From positions 9,300,001 to 9,364,000 of the forward strand of contig OX442316.1 of NCBI GenBank assembly GCA_949358305.1: a DNA stretch of 64,000 bases, in the 5' to 3' direction. Under the pieces are notes generated by a model. The model searched no databases, was not told the DNA's origin, and worked only from the letters and a program-made list of their open reading frames with translations. Shown piece by piece: positions 37,785-48,431 of the stretch. The number at the start of each line of letters is the position of its first letter. The first letter of the stretch is position 1. The position numbers and the translations under genes were made by a program. The DNA comes from Strigamia acuminata (taxonomy: Eukaryota > Arthropoda > Chilopoda > Geophilomorpha > Linotaeniidae).

Positions 37785-40700
37785 GTAAGAAAGTTTTCTA
37801 GTTCATTTTTATATGCACGTTTGTGGAAACTGATATTACTTTCTAAATTTAGATATAACAAAAAAAATAAGAAAAGATTTTTTACCTGACAGGAAAAAGC
37901 AATTTCATTAAGTTTGATTAACAATTTCTGTCGAAAATGTGCTTGGCTGGCTTTTTGCCATTTTGTTCTCAGGAGACACTTAAAGTGTACTCACTTACGA
38001 GAGTGAAAACTTCAGTTGGTGGAGTTGCTTTGACCTGATTTCTTTTGTTAGTGTGATTTTTGCGTTTAAAAACATTATGCATGCCATGTTGCTGGTTTTT
38101 TCAATGTTAATTTATTTATTTTCACATCAAATGTTAATGTAAAAGTTATTATTTCATTTTTGTTTTTGTTTATAGTGGTACTACAACGTTATGAAATTCA
38201 TGTTTATGATTCATACGTAATTGCTGGTAACACAGCAGTGCTCAAATGTCACGTTCCAGCGCATTTAGCGAAATATATAGATGTGATACAATGGATTAGC
38301 AATAATACTGAAACCAACGAAGTTGAAACAATCACGAAAGAAAGTAAGCATATTTTTACAGGTCCCGGAGACGAAAAAAAAATCCTGCTGTTTTTTGTAA
38401 CGATTTTTTGATGCACCTATCTTGTTTTTGGATTCATAATTTATTTTTTCGATGTTAAAGAATTATTCATACACTGGGTGGTAACGTGGTTTGAATTACT
38501 ATTGATAGATGGGCATGTAATATTGCCCAGTGGAGATCTCCATCTTCAGAATGTTGAAAAGAAAGACATAGCGTTAAGCTTCTCTTGCCGAGCCAAACAT
38601 CGCCTCACCAATGAAATCAAAGAAAGCATCTCTTGGGGAAGATTGTTTGTATCAGGTACGAAATAGAACGAAATTAAATCGTACCTTTAATAAAATCCTG
38701 TTATTCCTCATTTCATTTTCAACGTGTCTTCAAAAAATAATCAAATTCTTTTTTATCTTGGATAATGATTCCACAACGTATTAAATTTTGCAATTATTTT
38801 TAGAGGCCCAAGGAAGTGTTCCCCCACGTATTGAAGAAGCAACTTCATCTGTGCAGGTGAGGCAAGGAAAAACTGCCTATCTGCCTTGTGTAGCCCAAGG
38901 TTATCCCGTGCCTAACGCCATGTAAGTTAAAATCAATAAAATGTTGTTTGATTTGACGATTGGGTGAGAAAAAAAATCAAATGATTTTCGCTTTGTTTCT
39001 TCTAATAGATGGTTTGCCAAGTTAAGCAAAGGGCAACTGCTGCCTATTCACATAGGAGAAAGAGTGCAGCAGACAAAGAGTGCTCTTATCATTGAAAACA
39101 CGCAACCTGCAGATAGTGCAACTTACGTTTGTGCTGTTAGCAATGGCATTGGGAACGAGAGACAAGAAACTGTGCTCACTGTGGCAGGTAGGACCTGCAT
39201 TCAATCTATTTAATGTAAATTAATTTTTCTTATGGAATCTTTTAATGTCGGAGTTTATGACTTATGAGTGGAGAGTGCTGCTTGGTTTATTGTGCTTGTT
39301 CTTCAAGTAATTTCACGTTGCAGTGTCACTGGCAAATTTTATGTGCTATAACGTGTGTGGGGGTCCTTAAAGGTGGAGGTGAATGTCGTCGCGTCTCAAA
39401 AGGAAGTCACAACAGCTTTGTTGCGTTGGTTTTGTGTGGAAATGGGAAAAGTAAATGTTTGGACAAAGAATAAAATAAAATGTTCGAGAAATGACGTGAA
39501 TGGTAATTTCTAAACGTTCAGAAAGGAATATAAAATATGGGTGATATAATATCACATAATGTTTGTTCTACGGTTGAAGGGGTTAATTTATATGAAATAT
39601 GAAAGTTGGCGTTTTAGTATAAGAAGGTTGGAAATGAGATGAAAATTCTAAGGCAAGTAAGTGGCACTTGCGTTTATTAAAATTTTAAGTTTTAAAATGC
39701 ATTTTTCATTCAGTATACTGTATAAAAAATAAAGAAAAGCAACAGCAAAAATCACTTTAAGTGACTGACTGGTTCATCTTGAATTTTTCAATTGGGTTTT
39801 GCACAAGATCAAATCAATTTTTACCGGCATTTTCTATGAATGAATGAATACGAGCGACATGTTTTCTTGTGGAAGTGCTACACTTTACAAATTGAATTAC
39901 TGCTGACACAGCAAAAAAAGCAAAAAAAAAATGAATTTTTCTTTGTTGCATTTATTTTCATAATCAAGCCTCTCTTGCTGTTAACGTTGAGCCGAAGCTC
40001 CTAATCGGAGAAATTGGCAAACCAGCCGTATTCCGTTGCTCAATATCGGGAGCTCCAGTGTCATCTGTGACATGGATGAAAAATGGACGTCCTCTTGTTG
40101 GAAGTAGGGAAAAATCCACTACGAATGAAGATGTTCTGAGTTTAGATTCTTTGCAACTGGAGGACCGTGGCATGTACCAATGTATTGTGAAAAATAGTAT
40201 TGAATCTGCTCAAACCACAGCTGAACTGCTTTTTGGAGGTAAGATCATAAATTTAATTCGTTTGGTTCAATGAACTTCTCTCAAATTTACAATTTATGAG
40301 ATGTGAAATTAATTAATTTATCGGAATAAAAGTAGCACTTTTGAATTACCGACATGCGCCATCATTAATAAATCTTCATCATTTATTAACGTAGCGCATG
40401 ATTAATTAGGCTCGGCTTTAAAAATAAAATTAATAATAATTATTTCAATTTGTGTAGACATCTCGCCCGAATTTACTTTTACATTCGGCGAAAGGACATT
40501 ACAGCCAGGTCCAGGAGTGTGTCTGCAATGCATTTCAATGGGCATCCCGACCCCTCGAATCACATGGTCATTGGACGACCATGTATTGTCAGAAAGTGAA
40601 CGAATAGTGATATCTGACATATTCGACATAAATGGTAAAATTGAAAGTGTTTTGAATATAAGCGATGTGCAAAATCCTGACGGTGGCCAATATAAGTGCA

Positions 40701-43700
40701 CTGCCAGAAATAAAATAGGAATGGCCGAACATGCTGCTAGATTAAATGTTTATGGTAAGACAAAACGTGCCGCGATAATAAATCATTTAATTTTATTTTC
40801 CTATTGACTGAAGGACCTCCATTTGTTCGGAAAATGGCTAAAATTTCTGTAGTTGACGGAACCAACATAAAAATGCCCTGCCCTGTTGTTGGACATCCAA
40901 TCACATCCATCACATGGGAAAAAGGCAAATTGTTTTAGAATACTAAAGAAGAAAAAATAGTTTACTCGTATTATTTACTCGTTGATAATTTTAAACGTAA
41001 CTACAGGAGGTCGATCATTACCTGTCAATCTTCGACAACTAGTTTTTCCTAACGGAACATTAGTGATTGAGGAAGTGCAGCGAGAAGCGGATAGCGGTAC
41101 ATACACGTGTATAGCTAGGAATAATCAAGGACAAAGTGCAAAGAGTGACGTGGACGTAGCCGTGTTAGGTGAATTAAGCTATAAATGTTGATGATAAAGG
41201 TGTGGAGGTTAATTGCTGTTTTCTATTTTCAGTTCCTCCAAAAATTACCCCCTTCTCGTTCCAAGATGAGCTATTAAGAGAAGGTGCACGAGCGCGTCTT
41301 CAATGTGTAGTTAGTGAAGGCGATTTGCCCTTAGCCATTAAATGGCTTAAAGACGGCCAGCCCATAGATTTCGATCTGGGTGTAACCATCCGGGACCTGG
41401 ACGAGTTCTCCAGTATCCTGACAATCGCGGTGGTCACGTCACGTCACAACGGAAATTACACGTGTGTGGCAACCAATGATGCGGCATCTGTTCAGCACAC
41501 AGCAGAACTGTCCGTGAACGGTAACAAAAAAAATTCATTTAATTTAAAACAATTGTTTGAAAAATTAATTCATTTCAATAAATTTGGGTGTTGGTATTGG
41601 CAAATGTGTTTTCTCGTCGTTAGACTGCAATCAGTAGGGGATTATAGGCGTTAAAAAGAAATAATGCAACAAAAGTTTTTTCCACTTCTTTTGTTATACG
41701 GACTGCATGATCATCAAATCGAAATGCCACTTTTTTGTGTAAGTCTTAGAACTTTGGCATTGCGCCAGTAGAGCTCAAATGGTGTTTTCGAATCAATACT
41801 GCAGAAATGTTCTCTCCGCATTTAACTCAACCTGAACCTTGTAATTTAAACCTATTGAGTGACTAGTCTAATCGGGAAGCGCTTGGAATAGATACACTCC
41901 TCATTAAAGATCATTGAACTGCAACTTGCCAAATTGTTTTAATTTTTTTTTTAATTTTTTTTTCACATCTACTAGTACTTTCAAATTAAAACAAACTGTG
42001 CTCTGTTTTCAAAAGGAAACGACCCACTTAGCACTTAGTCGTGCGAATGTCTTCTAAACCAGAGATAGAGAAACGCCCGTAATCTTGCAACCGACTGATA
42101 TCACAATGTGAATATCTTGATAAATAGAAAAAAGGAGTCGTGGAGACGTTTCTTCCATTTGCCCCCTATAGACCTTACTGATCTCGCGATATGTTTGTCG
42201 AAGTGCTGAGTTAGTTCTTTTTTTTTTTTGCAAAATAAAAAAGAATACGTGTTGGGTTTCGACAAAGAGGTTTTGCAACAATTTTATTGTCATGCTGTGA
42301 CAATAAAATTGTTTGTCATGTGGCAGAGTTGGGTTTACTAATAACCATTGATAATGTTTCATCGGTATATTCATTTGTTAATTTTGTATTATTATTATTA
42401 TTATTACTTTGCAGTCCCTCCTAAGATTGTCCCATTCAGTTTCCAAGATGAGCATTTATTCGAAGGGATGTTAGTTCGAGTGTCGTGTGTTGTCAGTCGG
42501 GGAGATTTACCTCTAACCATTCGTTGGGAGAAGGATGGGCACATCATTGACCCTGACTCAGGGATCACCATACACAACTTTGATGAGTATTCAAGTGTTT
42601 TATCTATCGATCCATTAACCCCAGGTCACCAAGGCAACTATACTTGCTACGCAAGTAATACTGCAGCAACTGCTACTCATTCGGCTCAGCTTGTAGTCAA
42701 AGGTAAAAATTAATTAAATTAAAATTTTCATTAGTTTCTAAGCTAGTTGGCCATCCTACGATATCATTTGCGCGTTTCCTTTTGTTGGACTGTAATCTGC
42801 TACTCGTGAGCTGCTTGAAACAAATAACACTTCTACTTGTATTAATTATGGATTTGATAAACAGAGCAAGCGTTGAAATTTGTTGTGAAGCTCATGTTAG
42901 TAGACCGTAGCTCTGTGGTTTTTGGAATAAAATGTAGCTGGCTAATAGCAGAGTATGCAGCTCACAATAAAAAGCAAATACTGCAATAGGCTGGCTAACT
43001 TCTCACACACAGAGTTCTAACAACGTTACAATTAAAACTTAGTTCCACCTAAATGGATTGTCGAGCCAGCAGATACAGCTGTGTTAGCTGGAAATAATGT
43101 TTTGCTTCAGTGTGCAGCTGAAGGAGTTCCCGAACCCACTGTAACGTGGCTCAAAGCGGAAGGTGTGCTATTTATTGAATTTTTTATTTTTTCTGTACTA
43201 TATTTGTAATTGTAAAATTTTGATGTGAAGGCACCTCGCCAGGAGATCTGCATGAACCAATTTCAGACAGCACGGAATATCGGTTATTACATAACCGGTC
43301 TTTATATATTGAAAAGGCATCAAATCACCACAGAGGTCATTATGTTTGTCAAGCGGCTAACGGAATTGGACGAGATTTAAGCACAGTTGTGTACCTTACA
43401 GTGAATTGTAAGCATTTTGTGAATAAGTAAAGAAAAAGAAGACGAATTAATTTTTTTTTTTATTTCTTTTTTTTTATAGTTCCACCAACTGTGGAGAGAA
43501 TGCAAAGAAATTTAACTGTTCAGAAGGGCGATAATATCCATTTGAAATGTGTTGCACGCGGAGATCATCCACTAAATTTCACGTGGCATGTAGGAAAGCA
43601 CGTCGTTGATCCAGTCACAGACGGACGGTAAAACTAAATGATTTACAATAAAACATACATTTTACACGGTCTAGTAGATTTAATTAAAGCACCAATCACT

Positions 43701-46700
43701 TTTTTCTCTCGTACATCATTAAGATTGACGTTAATTTTTTTATTTAAAGCTATAAAGTTAATCTTGTGACTATGCCGAATGAAACTTCGTCGCAGCTAAT
43801 AGTTGTTGAAGCTGATCAAAGGGATTCTACAAATTTCTCTTGTATATCCCACAATCCTTATGGATCGGATCATAAAAGAATTGGTGTAATTGTAATCGGT
43901 AAGAAAGATTATTTATAATTTTGTTTTTTTAAATAGAGCGAACCAAAAAGCATTACTAATTTTCTAGACGTTCCTGCAAAAATTGCAACTCTGAATGTAA
44001 ATGACATTGGAAACAGATCTGTAAGAGTCAAATGGAATGTGCCATTTGATGGGCATTCCACTATTAAGAATTACATCATTCAGTACAAACAGCAATCAGG
44101 TAAGAAATTATAACTATGAACGATTCGTTACAATAGTCTGTAATTATTTACAGCGGATTGGGAAACAGAAGGGACGATTTTAGAAATGCCATTTAACAAT
44201 ACAAATGTCACAGTTCGTCGTCTTCTTCCTGCTGCAAGTTACAGTTTCAGGGCGATAGCTGTGAATAACGTTGGCAGCAGTGAAGCTAGTGAACCCACTC
44301 ACATAACAATGGCTGAAGAAGGTGTGTAACGTAATGTAATATAATAATACTGATTGTTTGAAACTAATACAAATTATTTAGCTCCATCTGGTTCTCCTCA
44401 AGATGTAGAAGTGGAAGCTTTGGATACGCAGAGCATAAAAGTTACTTGGAAGGTAGAATGCACTTTATATGCGGCTATTGATTTCCAGGAGAAACTGTAA
44501 TCATAATTTTGAATGTTCCAGCCACCATTAAAAGAACATTGGAATGGCAAATTACGTGGCTACAAAATAGGATATAAAGAAGTTGGGGTGAAAAGTGCAT
44601 ACAATTTTAAGACATTGGAAATTGTCGAAGAACCAGTGGGCAATCACTCGCACAAAATAGCCGGACTAAAGAATTTCACTAAATACAGCGTTATAGTTCA
44701 GGCTTATAATGGTGTGGGAAGAGGACCAGCCTCGAGAGATGTTCTTACCATGACATCGGAAGACGGTAAATTCAATTCAAATTCGAAGCAATTAAAATGT
44801 GAAACATTAATTCTAAACTCATTACAGTACCTCGAGAGTCTCCTCAAGATTTACAATGTACAACATTGAGTTCCGATTCGATTTTAGTTTCGTGGCAATT
44901 ACCACCGCCGAAATCAGTGTCTGGAATTTTGCGAGGGTACAAGGTTTATTACAAAATTGCGTACGATGGTTTTGAAGGTAAGAATACAGTGGTTTAACTG
45001 AATGAATCTTATTGTTTATACTTATTGTTAAAACAGAGGAACCACCGAGCAGTTTGGAGCTCACTGCTCACGAAAATGTTACTTTGGACAAGCTACTGAA
45101 ATTCAGCAATTATAGTTTTGTCGTGTTAGCGTACACAAAAGCTGGTGAAGGGCCTCGTACGCAACCTGTGCATTGCTTTACCTTAGAAGATGGTAATGAT
45201 ATTTGGTTACATTTGGGAATTATTGTTTATGATTACTTTTGACGAATTTTAGTGCCAGATGCCCCAGCTGGAATCAGAGCACTTCGTGCATCACGTTCCT
45301 CGATATTAGTCAATTGGCGGCCACCACTGCACGCAAATGGCAATATCACTCATTTTACCGTGTATGCCAAAAAACTGGATGAAAAACCAGAGGTACCTCA
45401 ATAAGTTGCAGTTTTCATCATTATATTGCATTTTTATGTTTATTAATTTGTTGCAATTAAGTATGTGGAAATATTTCCAATCGAAATTCCACCGGATGAG
45501 TATCATTATGAAGTTACTGATTTATTTTGGAATTGGAAATACGAATTTTGGGTAACCGCGTCTACAGCAGTTGGGGAAGGTCCAGCCTCTGCTATTGCAA
45601 CTGGGGTACCTGATGGGCCGGCTGGTAAATGTCGTTTTAATTTAATTTACATACTGTATGCCATTCACTCGCATTCACTAAGGTGTATATAGCAAACATC
45701 TCTGAAACTTTTGTACTATTTGTATTCTGTTAGTTTGGTTATTTGTACTCTGTTAGAACTATTTCTCACAGTACAAATAACCAAACTTAGGGTCAAACCG
45801 TACAAACACTGTGTTATCCGGTTTCAGAGATGTCTGCTACAATGAGCTGGCAACTATGCACAGGTTCCCCATTTCATGGTGCTTTTTGTTTTTTAGTTGC
45901 AGCTGTAATGGCAGCATTCAGTGAAAATATTATAACAGCTTGGCAAAAAAATATCACACTGTCTTGTTTATCAGTTGGCAGTCCCGTTCCCGATAAAAAT
46001 TGGATTAAAAAGTAAAAATTCGTAAGCTCGCGAATCATTAATGCTAACTTAACACGACATTGTTTGTTTACATTCAATTCAGTTCACAAACCGTAAGAGA
46101 AACTGACAGGGTTCATGTGGAAGGAGCCAAAGGTTTCTTGTTGATACATAACGCTCAGGCTTCCGACACCGGAAATTACACTTGCCTTATAAAAAATCGG
46201 TTTGGCGAAGATCGAGTGCAGCACATATTAAAAGTGTTAGGTGCGTTTTTACAAATTGGCTATTTGTACGTAGTGATTTACGCGATATATTTACACAGTG
46301 CCACCTGCAACTCCACAATTGTCAATTCTTAATTCTTCTTATAATACCGTGGAAATAGAATGGACTCAGAATGGGGATGGTGGACAACCCTTACAAGGTA
46401 AGAGGACGCTTTCAGTCATGCTTTGGATAATGTGGGTTTTTTTGCAGGTTTTGTTGTGAGTTATAAAGCTGCCGACAAGAATTGGAAAGAAATTAAACTG
46501 CCAACAACTGTGACTGATTACAGTTTTGATGAGTTACAATGCGGCACAAGATACAGGATTTTTGTGTCTGCTTATAACCGGATTGGGCGCAGTTTTGCGT
46601 CAAAAGAAGCTGTTATCACCACAAACGGAACAGGTTTGGAATAATTTTTATTTTTATTTAAAAGGATTAATTCGGCTTTGTGCGTTTTAGCTCCAGAAGT

Positions 46701-48431
46701 TCCAACTGCGGAACAATTGATTCAACCCGGGATTAAAGATGCAGCAATTATTCTAAGCGCTTGGAGAAACGATAATTGCCCTATTCAAAACATCAGCTTG
46801 GAGTTTAAAATGAAATATAATACCGAATGGATTAAAGTAACGGACATTTCAGATCCGAACGAGGATTACATCATTAAAGGGCTTTCGCCATCCATGAATT
46901 ACGTGGTGCGAATGACGGCGATAAATAATGCCGGGTCTGCGAGTGAAGAATACGAGTTTCTTACATTAACAAGAATTGGGGGTACGTTATAAATAATTAA
47001 TCTTGCATAAAAATTGCATAAAACGTATCGCGTTTGCAGCTACGGTTATGACTGATGTTGTCTTAAGTGACCAACAAGATATATTCGGATACCTCGACGT
47101 GCAGCTAGTAATACCAGTAGCTATTGCAATGGGTGGTTTATGTCTCATCATTTGCTGTATGTGTTTGTGTATATGTAGGTCCAAAGGCTCGAAACGGAAA
47201 GGTAAGAGAAATCAGATTGAAAATGCAGACAGGAAAATTTGATTTGTGTTTCTGTTAGATCGGAAAAGCAAAGAAAGAAGCAAACAAGGCAAGCAACACG
47301 TGAAAGCACTGAAACAAGCAACGAGCAACTTGTACGTGGCTCAGCAACAACAACAGCGAAGTTCTCAGCCGCCTGCATTGCCTACAGTAGGTCCGCCAAC
47401 AACAACTTCTGCAGGCTCTGCAGCCACTGCTAACGCCGGTGCTAATAACCGTTAGTTTTATTTTTATATATATTCAGTTTAATTTTAGCACCCTTAATAA
47501 TGTATTTCATTTGAGTAGAAGATCTCACGCCATATGCCACTTTCCAGTTGGTCGAGCAGCCTCAACAAGGAGTATTTAACTCATTCCCACCTATGCCAAC
47601 AGATACTCAACACGCTGTGGTAAGCCATTGAATATTTACTGAATATAAAAAGTAAATATAAATAATACATTTTTAAATCACAGACGGCAGATGTTCAAAG
47701 TTTACCGGGACAATATCCAAGGGTGGAATTAGCAGGTATTAGAAATTGAAATGTATGATTGTTATTAATATTTAGAACGATCCGTTTATATTGTGTTAGG
47801 TTTTCGTAGCCCAGCAAAAGACGATCTGCGAATGAGGGCAATGCCAACAGCACCGCCTTTATCCGACACTTCATCTGTGGTTTACGACAACCAGAGTAAG
47901 TACGTGTCTCTTTTTTAATTAGGTCTAGTTTTCGGATTAGATTTTTGAGAGCGAGTGTTTAGTAAATTTTATTTAAATCTTATTAGTCCCCCAACCAATC
48001 CGTCGTTCCCCGGTGCCGCAACCTCGGGGATTTCCGCCGGGCCGAATTAAAGGCCAACTTGTAGCGTCACAACCGAGCAAGAATACTCAGGATGGGGAAG
48101 GGTAAGCACTGCTAATGAATCTAATAAACTAATAAATCCAACGCTTCGCATAAACCACGCTCACTATTATGCATAACGCGTACATCTCGTTCTACTTGGC
48201 ACACAGGCAAGCAGTTCCTACAACAGAAACCACTTTTGTATTTCCGAACGCACCAGATGCACCAGTGGATTCGCAAGAAAGTTCATCTGGTGATGCTCAA
48301 AAAAGTACGCATTGCATGGATTCACAATCGGGGGTTTTTTCAGTTATCACTGCATTGCAAAGCATTCCTCGATCGTGGTGGGATTGAGATTGACGCAATT
48401 CCTTTCCTTTGCAGATGCAACATCTTCTTAA
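35887..48431 (+). CDS. Dscam: Dscam-like receptor B (complete), with duplicated Ig7 exon
   Basis: Dscam-family adhesion receptor: signal peptide, Ig1-Ig9, FN1-4, Ig10, FN5-6, membrane span, tail. Exons: 35887-35953, 37443-37784, 38176-38343, 38509-38655, 38804-38921, 39009-39187, 39969-40238, 40458-40754, 40814-40924, 41007-41168, 41233-41520 and 42415-42702 (alternative Ig7), 43043-43162, 43231-43407, 43480-43627, 43750-43898, 43968-44099, 44154-44321, 44382-44452, 44522-44765, 44828-44977, 45037-45192, 45253-45392, 45462-45624, 45897-46011, 46083-46240, 46299-46397, 46448-46633, 46691-46981, 47040-47201, 47259-47450, 47519-47619, 47684-47735, 47800-47895, 47987-48101, 48207-48304, 48415-48431. 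Phases chain throughout. The start is the ATG of a signal peptide. It lies 2.3 kb downstream of Dscam-A on the same strand and clearly arose with it by tandem duplication. Confidence 0.92.
38176..41168 (+). CDS. Dscam: Dscam-B Ig2 to Ig6 exons
   Basis: Ig2 is split (38176-38343, 38509-38655), Ig3 is split (38804-38921, 39009-39187), Ig4 (39969-40238) and Ig5 (40458-40754) are single exons, Ig6 is split (40814-40924, 41007-41168). Typical motifs: AVLKCHVPAHLAKYIDV, AYLPCVAQGYPVPN, VFRCSISGAPVSSVTWMKNG, VCLQCISMGIPTPRITW, TYTCIARNNQG. The first Ig6 exon appears to end at a GC donor (AAAG|GCAAAT at 40925), giving a GC-AG intron where Dscam-A has GT. Confidence 0.9.
41233..41520 (+). CDS. Dscam: Dscam-B Ig7 exon, version 1
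   Basis: A 288-nt exon, phase 1 at both ends, encoding a whole Ig7 (ITPFSFQDELLREGARARLQ, IKWLKDGQPIDFD, GNYTCVATNDAAS). It is bounded by ttttcag and gtaaca. It is the orthologue by position and sequence of the single Ig7 exon of Dscam-A and corresponds to the variable exon 9 cluster of pancrustacean Dscam1. Confidence 0.93.
42277..42313 (+). promoter_or_regulatory. Perfect 16-bp intronic hairpin between the two Ig7 exons
   Basis: aacaattttattgtca (42277-42292), loop tgctg, then its exact reverse complement (42298-42313). It lies in the intron that separates the two Ig7 exons, about 100 nt upstream of the second exon's acceptor. RNA base-pairing in such introns is the known basis of exclusive exon choice in insect Dscam1, but this is a local hairpin, so a regulatory role is inference. 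It could instead be a small transposon footprint. Confidence 0.6.
42415..42702 (+). CDS. Dscam: Dscam-B Ig7 exon, version 2 (candidate mutually exclusive alternative)
   Basis: A second exon of exactly 288 nt, phase 1-1, encoding another complete Ig7 (IVPFSFQDEHLFEGMLVRVS, IRWEKDGHIIDPD, GNYTCYASNTAAT). It is 894 bp downstream of version 1 and clearly a tandem duplicate. The conserved Cys and Trp are kept while many exposed positions differ. Because the length is a multiple of three, including both would keep the frame and give an 11-Ig receptor. The family precedent is one-or-the-other choice. The canonical Dscam domain count fits use of one. Confidence 0.9.
43043..43898 (+). CDS. Dscam: Dscam-B Ig8 and Ig9 exons
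   Basis: Ig8: 43043-43162 (KWIVEPADTAVLAGNNVLLQ) and 43231-43407 (GHYVCQAANGIGRD). Ig9: 43480-43627 (IHLKCVARGDHPLNFTWHV) and 43750-43898 (NFSCISHNPYGSD). Exon boundaries and phases match Dscam-A, except that the second Ig8 exon ends in T, so the first residue of Ig9 is Phe. Confidence 0.88.
43968..45624 (+). CDS. Dscam: Dscam-B fibronectin type III domains 1-4
   Basis: Eight exons, two per domain: 43968-44099/44154-44321, 44382-44452/44522-44765, 44828-44977/45037-45192, 45253-45392/45462-45624. Signatures include VRVKWNVPFDGHSTIKNYII, YSVIVQAYNGVGRGP and VLAYTKAGEGPRT. The intron positions are identical to Dscam-A. Confidence 0.9.
45691..45838. mobile_element. 148-bp foldback (MITE-like) element in a Dscam-B intron
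   Basis: The outer arms (45691-45708 and 45821-45838) are an 18-bp inverted repeat with one mismatch (agcaaacatctctgaaac). An inner perfect 16-bp inverted repeat (gtttggttatttgtac, 45733-45748 and 45771-45786) lies inside. TA bases flank the outer arms. It sits in the intron before Ig10, 59 bp upstream of the exon, where Dscam-A has no intron at all. It is non-coding and the family is unknown. Confidence 0.6.
45897..46981 (+). CDS. Dscam: Dscam-B Ig10, FN5 and FN6 exons
   Basis: Ig10: 45897-46011 (ITLSCLSVGSPVPDKNW) and 46083-46240 (GNYTCLIKNRFGEDRV). FN5: 46299-46397 and 46448-46633 (YRIFVSAYNRIGRS). FN6: single exon 46691-46981 (YVVRMTAINNAGSASEEYEF). An Ig10 lodged between FN4 and FN5 is diagnostic of Dscam. 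Confidence 0.9.
47040..48431 (+). CDS. Dscam: Dscam-B membrane span and cytoplasmic tail
   Basis: Exon 47040-47201 has the membrane span (LVIPVAIAMGGLCLIICC) and a Cys-rich junction followed by SKGSKRK. Tail exons: 47259-47450 (Gln-rich), 47519-47619 (DLTPYATFQL, a motif conserved in arthropod Dscam tails), 47684-47735, 47800-47895 (VVYDNQ, a possible SH2 site), 47987-48101 (Pro-rich, PQPRGFPPGR, a possible SH3 ligand), 48207-48304 (TETTFVF) and 48415-48431 (TAA at 48429-48431). Adaptor binding through these motifs is inferred from insect Dscam, not shown here. Confidence 0.85.

Larger units (their letters stand above)
41521..43042 (+). other. Introns flanking the second Ig7 exon
   Basis: The upstream intron (41521-42414) holds the hairpin described separately plus T-rich runs. 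The downstream intron (42703-43042) precedes Ig8. I looked for a third Ig7-like exon in both and saw none. Confidence 0.5.
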
